From an uncultured bacterium (GTDB taxonomy: Bacteria; Verrucomicrobiota; Kiritimatiellia; CAIVKH01), in assembly GCA_903906425.1 (NCBI GenBank), contig CAIVKH010000370.1, forward strand, positions 1-53,792: a DNA stretch of 53,792 bases, written 5' to 3'. The position numbers were made by a program, and so were the translations under genes. The notes beneath the pieces are model-generated. The model had not been told where the DNA came from. It saw nothing but the letters and a program-made list of their open reading frames with translations, and did no database searches. Positions 32,211-40,492 of this stretch are shown here, piece by piece. Each line of letters starts with the position of its first letter. Position 1 is the stretch's first letter.

Positions 32211-34052
32211 ATGAACCCCGTCTGGATCATATTATTCGCCCCGCTGCTTTCCGCTGCGCTGATTCTGATCGGCGCGCGGAAGTCCGCGGCGTTGAGCGCG
32301 GCGCTTTCCGTCGGCGCGGTCACATTCGGCTTCGCGCTTTCGCTGAAACTTTTCTTCGCGTTTCAAAATGATCCGTCCGCCGCACTCGCGCCAGCCGCGA
32401 TTACGTGGCTGCTTCCCGGCGGCGATTTCGTTTTGAAATTCGGCGCGACGGTTGACCGCTTGAGCTTGCTGATGATGCTCGTCGTCACCGGCGTCGGCTC
32501 CGCGATCCACATCTTCGCGCTCGGCTACATGAAGGGCGACCGCGGTTACGCGCGTTTCTTCGGCTGCCTGTCGCTGTTCGTCTTCTCGATGCTCGGCATC
32601 GTGCTCGCGTCGTCGTTCTTGCAGATGTTCATCTTCTGGGAACTCGTCGGCCTGTCGTCGTATCTGCTCATCGGCCACTGGTTCGAGCGCAGCTCCGCCG
32701 CCGAGGCCGCGAAGAAAGCGTTCCTCGTCAACCGCGTCAGCGATTTCGGATTCATGCTCGGCATCCTCATCGTCGGCTTCACCGCCGGAACGTTCGACTT
32801 CGCCGAGGCCGCCGGCAAATGGTCAACGCTTCACGTGAGCGGTTGCCTCGCGACAACCGCCGCGCTGCTGATTTTCTGCGGCGCCGTCGGCAAGTCCGCG
32901 CAATTCCCGCTGCACGTCTGGTTACCCGACGCGATGGAAGGCCCGACGCCCGTCAGCGCGCTCATCCACGCCGCGACGATGGTCGCCGCCGGCGTGTACA
33001 TGCTCGCCCGCGTCGCGTGGCTCATCGCCGCGAGCGCGACCGCCGCGCACGTCATCGGCTGGATCGGCGCGATCACCGCGCTCATGGCCGCGCTCATCGC
33101 CGTCACGCAGCACGACATCAAACGCGTGCTCGCCTACTCGACGCTCTCGCAACTCGGCTACATGGTCATGGCCGTCGGCCTCGGCGGTTCCACCGCGGGC
33201 ATGTTCCATCTCACCACGCACGCCTTCTTCAAGGCGCTGCTATTCCTCGGTGCGGGCGCGGTCATCGTCGCGCTGCATCACGAACAGGACATCTGGAAAA
33301 TGGGCGGCCTCTCCAAGAAAATGCCCGTCACGTTCGCGACGTTCCTCATCGGCGTGCTCGCGCTCGCGGGCGTGCCACCGCTCAGCGGCTTCTTCAGCAA
33401 GGACCAGATTCTCCTGCTCGCGCTCGAACACAACAAGATCATCTTCGGCATGGTCGCGCTCACCGCGCTGCTCACCGCGTTTTACATGGGCCGCCTGCTC
33501 ATCGTCGCGTTCCTCGGAAAAGTCCGCGACGAACACACCGCCGGCCACGCGCACGAAGTCGGGCCGGTCTTATGGCTGCCGCTCGTATTCCTCGCCATCC
33601 TCTCCGTCATCGGCGGCCTCGGCGACAAAATCCCGCAGTTCATCATGCCCGGCGCGCACGAAGAACCGCACGCGATGGCCCTCACGCTCGGCCTCGTCGC
33701 GATCCCGCTCATCGGCTTCGCCATCGCCTACGCGCTCTACGCCAACAACCGCAACGGCGACTCCGTCCTCAAGGGAATTTTCGGCCCGCTCTACTATGTC
33801 GTCGCGAACAAATTCTATTTCGACGAAGCCTACGGCTGGCTCGTCTCGCGCGTACAGGGCGGAATCGCCGCCATCGCCGAGGCGCTCGACCGCTGGGTCA
33901 TCCAGGGCATCGGCATGTCCGGCACCGCCGGCGTCACGCGAATCTTCGGCGGAATTGTTCAGCGCCTCCAAACCGGCAACATCCGCAGCTACGCCTTCGG
34001 ATTCGCCATCGGCCTTTCAGTCATTCTTTATTACGTTTTGATCCACACCTGA
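32211..34052 (+). CDS. nuoL: NADH-quinone oxidoreductase subunit L
   Basis: 613 residues, an antiporter-like subunit with about sixteen membrane segments. Signatures: FIFWELVGLSSYLLIGHWFE, AAKKAFLVNRVSDFGFMLG, FPLHVWLPDAMEGPTPVSALIHAATMVAAGVYML and SKDQILLLAL. The distal C-terminal region (YVVANKFYFDEAYGWLVSRV...) corresponds to the lateral helix and its anchor. It translocates protons at the end of the membrane arm. It starts 35 bases after the inserted SUMF1 gene. Confidence 0.97.
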   Translation: MNPVWIILFAPLLSAALILIGARKSAALSAALSVGAVTFGFALSLKLFFAFQNDPSAALAPAAITWLLPGGDFVLKFGATVDRLSLLMMLVVTGVGSAIHIFALGYMKGDRGYARFFGCLSLFVFSMLGIVLASSFLQMFIFWELVGLSSYLLIGHWFERSSAAEAAKKAFLVNRVSDFGFMLGILIVGFTAGTFDFAEAAGKWSTLHVSGCLATTAALLIFCGAVGKSAQFPLHVWLPDAMEGPTPVSALIHAATMVAAGVYMLARVAWLIAASATAAHVIGWIGAITALMAALIAVTQHDIKRVLAYSTLSQLGYMVMAVGLGGSTAGMFHLTTHAFFKALLFLGAGAVIVALHHEQDIWKMGGLSKKMPVTFATFLIGVLALAGVPPLSGFFSKDQILLLALEHNKIIFGMVALTALLTAFYMGRLLIVAFLGKVRDEHTAGHAHEVGPVLWLPLVFLAILSVIGGLGDKIPQFIMPGAHEEPHAMALTLGLVAIPLIGFAIAYALYANNRNGDSVLKGIFGPLYYVVANKFYFDEAYGWLVSRVQGGIAAIAEALDRWVIQGIGMSGTAGVTRIFGGIVQRLQTGNIRSYAFGFAIGLSVILYYVLIHT

Positions 34053-34059
34053 CCAATTC

Positions 34060-35754
34060 ATGGAACACCTCATCTGCATAACCCTGGCCGCGCCGATGCT
34101 CGCAGCGTTGCTCGTTCTGTTTTCGCCGAACGCGAAAGCCGCGCGCGCGATAGCCGCCGTTGGGTCCGCCATCGCGCTCATCGCGTCGCTTCTGATCTTC
34201 AAGAAATTCGATCCGAACTTCGGCGGCTTCCAGTTTCAGAACGACATCGCGTGGCTTCCGCAGCTCGGCTTCTCGCTGCATGTCGGCCTCGACGGAATTT
34301 CGCTCGCGATGCTTTTGCTCACGACGTTCGTCGGCTTCTGCGCGATCCTCGCCAGCGACGACATCGAGGCGCGCGGCAAAACGTATTACTCGCTCATGCT
34401 CGTCATGATCGCGACGACTTCCGCCGCGTTCGTCTCGCTGAATCTGTTCTTCTTCTATTTCTTCGCCGAGATCGCGACGCTGCCGAAATATCTGCTCGTC
34501 GGAATGTGGGGCCGCAATCCCGGCGGCGGCAGCGGACGCAGCAAGGCCTACGCGGCGATCCAGCAGACCATCTTCATCGGTGGCGGCGCGCTCGTCGCAC
34601 TCGTCTCGCTCATAGCGCTGTATTTCCTCGGCGGCCGCACGCTCGACCTCGTCGCGCTCTCGCAAAACATCGCGAAGGCCGGCATCGCCGAGGACTGGCA
34701 GCGATGGATTTTCGGCGGACTTCTTTTCGGCTTCGGCGCGTGGGTCAGCATCGTCCCGCTGCACGCGTGGTCCCCCGCCGCGTATTCCGCCTCGCCGACC
34801 GGCGCGGCGATGTTCTTCGCCGGCGTCTCCAAAAAACTCGGCGCCTACGCCATCATCCGCATCGGCCTCGCGCTCCTGCCCGCCGGCGCGCACGCGTGGG
34901 CCGCGCCGCTCGCCGTGCTCGCCGCCATCAGCATTCTCTACGCCGGTTTCGTCGCCATGCGCCAGCAGGACTGGCAGCCGCTCATCGGCTACAGCTCCGT
35001 CAGCCACGCCGGCTACATGTTCCTCGGCATCGCCGCGCTCACGCCCACGGCAGTCAACGGCGTCGTCCTCTTCATGGTTGCGCACGGCCTGATGACCGCG
35101 CTGCTCTTCGCCACCGCCGGCAGCGTCGCGCGCCAGACCGGCACGCGCGAAATCCGCGGCGGCGGCGGCCTCGCGCGCGTACTGCCGTTCACCGCCGTCC
35201 TCACCGCGATGGGCGTGCTCGCCTCCGCCGGCGTCCCCGGCTTCGCCAACTTCGTCAGCGAACTGATGATCTTCATCGGCACCTGGCAGGCCGGAACCTT
35301 CGTCATGAAACTCGCCACCATCGCCGCCGTCTGGGGCCTCGTCATCACCGCGACCTATTTGCTGCGCGCCCTCCGCGACACCTTCTACGGACCGCTCCCC
35401 GCGCGCAGCGAAGCCATGAAAGAGACCATCGGCCCCGCCACAAAATTCGCCACCATCGCCCTCGTCATCGCGCTGCTGATCCTCGGCTTCCAGCCCCGCC
35501 TCCTGACCGACGGCATCAAAGCCTCGCTCGGAAACTTCCAATCATTGGAAAAGACCGCAGCGAAAATTTCCAATGATTGGAAAGCAGCCGCGCCGGAAGC
35601 GCGGAAATCTCAAATCTCAAATCCCAAATCCCAAACAAATTCAAAATCCGAAATCCGAAATAAAGAATTGTTGAGTTCTTCTTCGCTCGGAAAGGTTGTT
35701 TCTATTTCACCACAATTTCGGATTTCTTCCGATGAAGCGGAGGGTCGATTTTGA
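34060..35754 (+). CDS. nuoM: NADH-quinone oxidoreductase subunit M with a repeat-derived C-terminal extension
   Basis: 564 residues. Antiporter-like core: LNLFFFYFFAEIATLPKYLLVG, the loop AWSPAAYSASPTGAAMFFAGVSKKLGAYAI, and GYSSVSHAGYMFLGIAAL. The conserved core ends near PRLLTDGIKAS (about residue 490). The rest is unlike NuoM: FQSLE and SNDWK from a palindrome pair, then SQISNPKSQTNSKSEIRN from a short tandem repeat, then read-through to a TGA overlapping the next gene's TTG. The ancestral stop seems to have been lost when repeat DNA entered. The start ATGGAACACCT is nearly the same as that of nuoN. Confidence 0.94.
   Translation: MEHLICITLAAPMLAALLVLFSPNAKAARAIAAVGSAIALIASLLIFKKFDPNFGGFQFQNDIAWLPQLGFSLHVGLDGISLAMLLLTTFVGFCAILASDDIEARGKTYYSLMLVMIATTSAAFVSLNLFFFYFFAEIATLPKYLLVGMWGRNPGGGSGRSKAYAAIQQTIFIGGGALVALVSLIALYFLGGRTLDLVALSQNIAKAGIAEDWQRWIFGGLLFGFGAWVSIVPLHAWSPAAYSASPTGAAMFFAGVSKKLGAYAIIRIGLALLPAGAHAWAAPLAVLAAISILYAGFVAMRQQDWQPLIGYSSVSHAGYMFLGIAALTPTAVNGVVLFMVAHGLMTALLFATAGSVARQTGTREIRGGGGLARVLPFTAVLTAMGVLASAGVPGFANFVSELMIFIGTWQAGTFVMKLATIAAVWGLVITATYLLRALRDTFYGPLPARSEAMKETIGPATKFATIALVIALLILGFQPRLLTDGIKASLGNFQSLEKTAAKISNDWKAAAPEARKSQISNPKSQTNSKSEIRNKELLSSSSLGKVVSISPQFRISSDEAEGRF
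35536..35582. repeat. Palindrome pair, 32-bp period, in the nuoM C-terminal coding region
   Basis: Perfect copies at 35536 (central C) and 35568 (central G), read FQSLE and SNDWK in the nuoM frame. Confidence 0.95.
35605..35663. repeat. Short tandem AT-rich repeat (CAAATCT/C and CCGAAAT types)
   Basis: Runs of CTCAAAT, CCCAAAT and CCGAAAT units directly follow the palindrome pair and are translated as the odd tail of NuoM (QISNPKSQTNSKSEIRN). Base composition is sharply AT-rich against the neighbourhood. Confidence 0.8.
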
Positions 35755-36446
35755 GAAAGAAATGGAATAACGAGCCATCCACATTCTTGGTGAGCAAGAA
35801 CGGAAGGCATCAGTTTGGCGGTAAGGCCACTCATAAAGGGGCAATTCCTCGCGGATGCAAAGTTCCGATGCATCTTATTCTGTCATTGAATACAAAAGAC
35901 CCTCTTTGTCCCGTGGACGAAATCGAAGCCAAAGAATTGCCTCTTTACTACCCGCTTCGCTACGGCATGGGCGGCGGTGAAGTGCAGTATCAGGTCTGTA
36001 AAGATTCGAGCATCCGAATTACCTACATTGACGCACAAGAACCGGATGACCCGGCTGACCATCCTTATCCGAATCAGGACTGTCTGCCGGAAATGCGAGG
36101 TGTTCTGCGAGCGATGAGCTACGAAGAGATTCGGGCGGCGGCGTATGCTGATTTATACTCCGATAGGAAGTGTTCGCCGCGTGACAAGAAATTGCTGGCG
36201 CACGCGGGTTGGACGGACGGGATTCGCGTTGGCGGGGAACTCCTGACGTGTCGGGGGGAGGTGGGTTGGGAATGCAAGAATTCCAAATGCAAAATATTTG
36301 AAAGGCCGTCAGTTTTGAAAGCTTTGGCTGTCGTCGCTGATTCACCAATCAAAGGCATCGAGATTTTCGGGTGTTCGGATGTTGTCATCTTCTTTGGCTT
36401 GTGCCGTGCCTGCGGCCAAGTGGTTGCTGTGAATAGGTGCTCGTAA
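35751..36446 (+). CDS. Unknown Cys-containing protein, inserted in the nuo operon
   Basis: 231 residues from a TTG at 35751, supported by GGAGGG (35739-35744) 6 bases upstream and by overlap with the nuoM stop; no earlier ATG is in frame. The mid part (RGCKVPMHLILSLNTKD, LPLYYPLRYGMGGGEVQYQV, ITYIDAQEPDD) looks like a globular cytoplasmic domain. The C-terminal half has C-x4-C (WECKNSKC) and C-x2-C (GLCRACGQ), possibly a metal site. I do not recognise the family. Composition is lower in GC than the nuo genes on either side. Confidence 0.7.
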   Translation: MRKKWNNEPSTFLVSKNGRHQFGGKATHKGAIPRGCKVPMHLILSLNTKDPLCPVDEIEAKELPLYYPLRYGMGGGEVQYQVCKDSSIRITYIDAQEPDDPADHPYPNQDCLPEMRGVLRAMSYEEIRAAAYADLYSDRKCSPRDKKLLAHAGWTDGIRVGGELLTCRGEVGWECKNSKCKIFERPSVLKALAVVADSPIKGIEIFGCSDVVIFFGLCRACGQVVAVNRCS

Positions 36447-36517
36447 TCATGGAACGGGTCATTTTCAAAACCATGCCCGCGCCGAAGCTCGCGAGATTTC
36501 GCGCCAACGGGATTTCC

Positions 36518-36546
36518 CATCTGTGTCCATCTGTGAAATCTGTGGT
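36518..36546. repeat. Triple ATCTGTG short repeat before nuoN
   Basis: ATCTGTG occurs three times (36519, 36529, 36538) in the 121-base gap before nuoN. I recall this kind of ATCTGTG run as common intergenic filler in PVC genomes. The gap also holds the second TCATGGAAC direct repeat. Confidence 0.6.
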
Positions 36547-36567
36547 TGAAAAATTTCTGACTAACTC

Positions 36568-38028
36568 ATGGAACACCTTCTCCGCATGAACTTCCACGAC
36601 CTCCAACTCGAAATTCTTCTCGCCGTGCTCGGCCTCGGCGTTTTGGTCCTCGAAGCGCTGCGGCCCGTGAAGAACGTCCGCGCGCTTGGCATCGGACTCG
36701 CCGCGCTCGTCGGCGGACTTTGCTGGTACAGTTTTACGATGCAGCCCGCCGCGCCGATTCTCGGCGGCCTGTATCACGCCGACGCCTTCGCGATTTTCTT
36801 CCAGCGATTGTTCCTCGCGACCACCGCGCTCGTGCTGCTGCTCGCCGCGGAATTTTCGCAACGCTTCCGCGCTGGCGCGGCGGAATTTTACGTCATCGTA
36901 TTGTTCACCTCCGTCGGCATGATGTTCACCGCAGCGGTGGACGATTTCATTTTGATGTTCGTCGCGCTCGAACTCGTCACCGTCGGCTTCTACGTCCTCG
37001 TCAGCTACCTGCGCGGCGAAAGCCTCGTGCTCGAAGCCGGGCTCAAATATTTGCTCTTCGGCGCGCTCGCCAGCGGCGTGCTCGTGTACGGAATTGCGTA
37101 CGTCTTCGGAACCACTGGCTCCACGCGCTTCGACGCCGTCCGCGGCGTGCTTTCGACGCCCGGAGCGATCAGCCCTGCGCTCGGCTTCGGCCTGATTCTC
37201 ACGCTCGCCGGACTCTGCTTCAAAATCGCCGCCGTCCCCGCGCAAATGTGGGCACCCGACGTCTATCAAGGTGCGCCAACACCCACGACCGCATTTCTCG
37301 CTACCGGCAGCAAAGCCGCCGGCTTCGCGCTTCTGACGCGCGTCCTTTTCACCTGCTTCCTGCCCGCGCGCCCGATGTGGGCCATGCTCATTCTCGCGCT
37401 CGCTGCAATCTCACTGCTCTGGGGAAATCTCGGAGCCATCGCGCAAACGAATTTGAAACGCATCTTCGGCTACAGCTCCATCGCCCAAGCCGGCTACCTC
37501 CTCATCGGCATAGCCGCCGTCAGCAAAATCGGCGCAGCCGCGGTTTTGTTTTACATCGCCCAATACACCTTCACGAATTTGTGCGCCTTCTTCGCCCTAG
37601 TCGCCGTGTCGAACGCCGGCGGCACAGGCGATCTCGATTCCCTCAACGGCCTCCATCGCCGCTCGCCGTTCCTGGCGCTCGCACTCGCGATCCCGATGAT
37701 CTCGCTGGCCGGCGTCCCGCCAACCAGCGGCTTCTTCGGAAAATTCATGCTCTTCTACGCCGCCATCGAAAGCGGAATCCACGATCCAACAATGATCGCC
37801 CTGGTCCTCATCGCCTGCATCGGCGTAATCATTTCGCTCTACTTTTATTTCAAAATCATCAAAGCCGCGTATTTCGAAGACCAGCCCGACGCAACACCGA
37901 TCCAGGTTTCCGCCGCGTTACGAATCGGCATCATCATCTGCCTCGCTGCCATCATCGCCTTCGGCGTTTATCCCGCCCCGCTGTGGAATGCGGCGCAAGT
38001 CGCCGCCGCATCGCTCGGATTGCCGTAA
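36568..38028 (+). CDS. nuoN: NADH-quinone oxidoreductase subunit N
   Basis: 486 residues from the ATG at 36568; another ATG at 36586 is equally possible and neither has a clear ribosome-binding site. Antiporter-like subunit with about fourteen helices. Signatures: DFILMFVALELVTVGFYVLVSYLRGE, GLCFKIAAVPAQMWAPDVYQGAPTPTTAFLATGSKAAGFAL, FGYSSIAQAGYLLIGIAA and LAGVPPTSGFFGKFMLF. It is the last complex I gene; no hairpin terminator is seen before the tRNA gene. Confidence 0.96.
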   Translation: MEHLLRMNFHDLQLEILLAVLGLGVLVLEALRPVKNVRALGIGLAALVGGLCWYSFTMQPAAPILGGLYHADAFAIFFQRLFLATTALVLLLAAEFSQRFRAGAAEFYVIVLFTSVGMMFTAAVDDFILMFVALELVTVGFYVLVSYLRGESLVLEAGLKYLLFGALASGVLVYGIAYVFGTTGSTRFDAVRGVLSTPGAISPALGFGLILTLAGLCFKIAAVPAQMWAPDVYQGAPTPTTAFLATGSKAAGFALLTRVLFTCFLPARPMWAMLILALAAISLLWGNLGAIAQTNLKRIFGYSSIAQAGYLLIGIAAVSKIGAAAVLFYIAQYTFTNLCAFFALVAVSNAGGTGDLDSLNGLHRRSPFLALALAIPMISLAGVPPTSGFFGKFMLFYAAIESGIHDPTMIALVLIACIGVIISLYFYFKIIKAAYFEDQPDATPIQVSAALRIGIIICLAAIIAFGVYPAPLWNAAQVAAASLGLP

Positions 38029-38093
38029 AGGGACGGCGGATTTTTTTCTGGCAAGTGCGCGGTGAAGAGGCATATTTGCGCGCTCTTGAACGC

Positions 38094-38168
38094 GGCGCGG
38101 TAGCCAAGTGGTAAGGCGAGGGTCTGCAAAACCCTTATTCGTGGGTTCGATTCCCACCCGCGCCTCCA
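38094..38168 (+). tRNA. tRNA-Cys (GCA)
   Basis: Cloverleaf: acceptor arms GGCGCGG (38094-38100) and CCGCGCC (38158-38164), anticodon stem AGGGT/ACCCT around loop CTGCAAA with anticodon GCA (38126-38128), and T-arm GTGGGTTCGATTCCCAC. Discriminator T and an encoded CCA end at 38168. It sits between nuoN and uppP on the same strand. Confidence 0.96.
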
Positions 38169-38189
38169 TCCGGTGACGCAAAGGCATAG

Positions 38190-39023
38190 ATGAACATTTT
38201 CTTGGTTATCGTAATTCTCGGCATCGTTGAGGGCCTCACCGAATTTCTTCCGATTTCGTCAACCGGTCACATGATTCTCGTCGGCGATTGGCTGCACAAA
38301 TTCGCCGGAGCCGATGCGCTTCCGTTTCTCGATGGCGTGGAATCGAAGGTCTTTGAAGTCGTCATCCAGGCCGGCGCGATCCTCGCGATGGTCGTCGTTT
38401 ATTTCCGTCAGTTTTTCGAACTGGCCAGCGTGCCGGCCAGCGACAGTTTTTACAGCCGCCGCGGGTTCTGGCTGTTAATGCTCACCACGATTCCCGCGCT
38501 TGCCGCAGGCGCACTGCTGCACAAAAAAATCGAGGCGCACATGATGACCTCGATGTTTGTCAGCATCGGATTGCTTACGGGCGGGCTGTGGATTCTGAGC
38601 GTCGAGCATTTACTGCCAGTTTCAGAGCACAAGACTATTGACGACGTTGACTGGAAAATGGCGCTCGCACTTGGCTGTTTCCAGTGCCTCGCGCTGTGGC
38701 CCGGCATGTCGCGCTCCGCCTCGATGATCATGGGCGCGCTGATGCTCGGATTGCGCCGCAAATCCGCGGTCGAATATTCCTTTTTTGCGGCGGTGCCGGT
38801 GATGGTCGCCGCATCGGCCTACGATTTGTTGAAACATGCGCACGATCTGAACGCTCATTCGATCAGCCACATCGCGCTCGGTTTTGTCGTTGCGTTTGTC
38901 TCCGCATTGCTCGCGATCAAGTTCTTCCTGCGTTACGTCCAGCGGCACACACTCGCGGCCTTCGGCTGGTATCGCCTCGCGCTTGCGGCTGTCGTTCTGG
39001 TAGCACTGCGGCACCACGGTTGA
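38190..39023 (+). CDS. uppP: Undecaprenyl-diphosphatase
   Basis: 277 residues, eight membrane segments, the normal length for the BacA/UppP family. Both catalytic signatures are present: VEGLTEFLPISSTGHMIL near the N-terminus and LWPGMSRSASMIMGALMLGLRRKSAVEYSF. It recycles undecaprenyl diphosphate to the monophosphate carrier for peptidoglycan and surface polysaccharide. It starts 21 bases after tRNA-Cys. Confidence 0.96.
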   Translation: MNIFLVIVILGIVEGLTEFLPISSTGHMILVGDWLHKFAGADALPFLDGVESKVFEVVIQAGAILAMVVVYFRQFFELASVPASDSFYSRRGFWLLMLTTIPALAAGALLHKKIEAHMMTSMFVSIGLLTGGLWILSVEHLLPVSEHKTIDDVDWKMALALGCFQCLALWPGMSRSASMIMGALMLGLRRKSAVEYSFFAAVPVMVAASAYDLLKHAHDLNAHSISHIALGFVVAFVSALLAIKFFLRYVQRHTLAAFGWYRLALAAVVLVALRHHG

Positions 39024-39027
39024 AAAG

Positions 39028-39594
39028 ATGATCTCGTCCATCCTCATCGGCCAGCGGCGCATCGAGAAAACGATGATTCTTTCGTTCTGGCCGTGCGGGC
39101 CGGCCACGTTGAGCGCGCTCGTTGCGGCGCTGCCGTTCAAGTTTGCGGGCATCCAAAAGAAATCCGGCGCGCATGATCTGGCCGACCGGATGACGCGCCA
39201 GCAGCTGCTCGCCGCGCTGGTCGCTCAGAAATTTCCGGTGGCGACAGAAAGCTGGTTCCTGCTGCACAAAGATCCGATCGCGCCGACCGCGACAACCGGG
39301 CATCAGCCCGGCGGGTTCGTCGTTCACGTCCAGGACGGGATGCTGAATTTCTTCATTCCGCCGCGGCGAAGTCTGGTTGAGCGAATCATCGCCGCGATGA
39401 TTGCGAGCGGGGATACGTTGCGCGAAGATGACGTGCGAAAGACGGATCAACTGGTTTCAACGATCGGCAAATTGCGCGGCAACGAAACGATTGCGATTTT
39501 CTGGCACGACAAAACTCTCGTCGTGAAAAATATCCGCCGCGATGATCTCGACAATCGCAATGCGGCCGCGCTCGCGCCCATGGCAGCGCGTTGA
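39028..39594 (+). CDS. Hypothetical protein
   Basis: 188 residues from the ATG at 39028, 4 bases after uppP; an ATG at 39073 is also possible. No signal peptide or membrane segment stands out. Notable segments: TESWFLLHKDPIAPT, GGFVVHVQDGMLNFFIPP and ETIAIFWHDKTLVVKNIRRDD. I do not recognise a family. The reading frame and composition match the neighbourhood, and the gap to the convergent EpsI gene is filled by a palindrome pair, so it is probably a real gene co-transcribed with uppP. Confidence 0.65.
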   Translation: MISSILIGQRRIEKTMILSFWPCGPATLSALVAALPFKFAGIQKKSGAHDLADRMTRQQLLAALVAQKFPVATESWFLLHKDPIAPTATTGHQPGGFVVHVQDGMLNFFIPPRRSLVERIIAAMIASGDTLREDDVRKTDQLVSTIGKLRGNETIAIFWHDKTLVVKNIRRDDLDNRNAAALAPMAAR

Positions 39595-39666
39595 AAATCC
39601 TTCGAATCCTCCGCGCGCGCCGAAATTACCGACGTCCTGCCCGTTCACAAAAACCGCCCGCAACTC

Positions 39667-39713
39667 TTCCAATGATTGGAAGTGACGGTTGCGCATTTTG
39701 CCAATGATTGGAA
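39667..39713. repeat. Palindrome pair, 32-bp period, convergent intergenic
   Basis: Copies at 39667 (perfect) and 39699 (TGCCAATGATTGGAA, one change) lie in the 142-base gap between convergent genes ending at 39594 and 39737. No other terminator-like hairpin is seen there. Confidence 0.93.
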
Positions 39714-39736
39714 AAGAGCGTTTTCCGAAATGGGGA

Positions 39737-40492
39737 TTATTTCAAAACGATCTGCGGATAGAGCAGGCCGATGACTTCGCGGACTTCACTTTGATATTCA
39801 TTGCCGTCTTTCGTGCGGACACCGGATATGGCGATGTAGGCCCACCGGTGCGCGACGCTGTGGAAAATGCGGTCGGTGGCCATCCAGATCATGCGCTGCC
39901 AGTGCTGCGGCGTTTCGCGCCCCTTACCGGCAAACCAGTAGGCATAATATGTGCCGTAGGATTCCTTCGTGCCGCCCGGTCCTGCGCGCTCATGGGTGAG
40001 CAGGAGGACTTTCACTTTCAGCGGCCCCTGCCTGCCGGTGATCGGCACATCAAGGATCTGGCTGCCCGTGATGTCGCTGCCCTGCCCGCGCAGGCAGGTT
40101 TCAGGACGGTGGATGCTGGCGCGTTCCTTGCCACTGAGTACGATGGAGGTCATCACCGTGTGTCCGTCCGGCGAACGATAGCGCTCCTTGATGCCCTCGG
40201 TGTCCGGCGGCAGCAAGTCGGCCTCAACCTTGCTCAGGCCGGAAAGTTTTCCGCCGCATTTCGGGCAGACGACGGCGTTCGTAATTTCGCTCGAGTAGAA
40301 CTGCGCGCCGCAATCTTTGTTCTGGCAAAAAACGATCGCGTCCCCATTCCATCGGCCCAACTGCGACGGGAACAGCACTTTCACGCCGGGCTGGTCAACC
40401 AGATTGACATCCACAGTCAGCGCGAGCGCAAGCGAAGTTGCCGCCATGAGGCCGAGAACTACGAAGAAGGGTTTAAGAGTGCGTGGCGCCAT
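39737..40492 (-). CDS. Exosortase-associated EpsI-like protein with zinc-ribbon insertion
   Basis: 251 residues with an N-terminal membrane anchor (FFVVLGLMAATSLALAL). The EpsI (DUF3485) hallmark ASIHRPETCLRGQG is followed by LLLTHE, YYAYWFAGKG and WQRMIWMATDRIF, the usual order in proteins encoded with exosortases. Between anchor and core is a zinc-ribbon-like insertion, C-x4-C and C-x2-C (FCQNKDC, VCPKCGG, about residues 56-80), which I do not associate with typical EpsI. The ATG overlaps the end of the exosortase frame by 34 bases. Thought to act in exopolysaccharide export or surface-protein sorting. Confidence 0.83.
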   Translation of the reverse strand: MAPRTLKPFFVVLGLMAATSLALALTVDVNLVDQPGVKVLFPSQLGRWNGDAIVFCQNKDCGAQFYSSEITNAVVCPKCGGKLSGLSKVEADLLPPDTEGIKERYRSPDGHTVMTSIVLSGKERASIHRPETCLRGQGSDITGSQILDVPITGRQGPLKVKVLLLTHERAGPGGTKESYGTYYAYWFAGKGRETPQHWQRMIWMATDRIFHSVAHRWAYIAISGVRTKDGNEYQSEVREVIGLLYPQIVLK

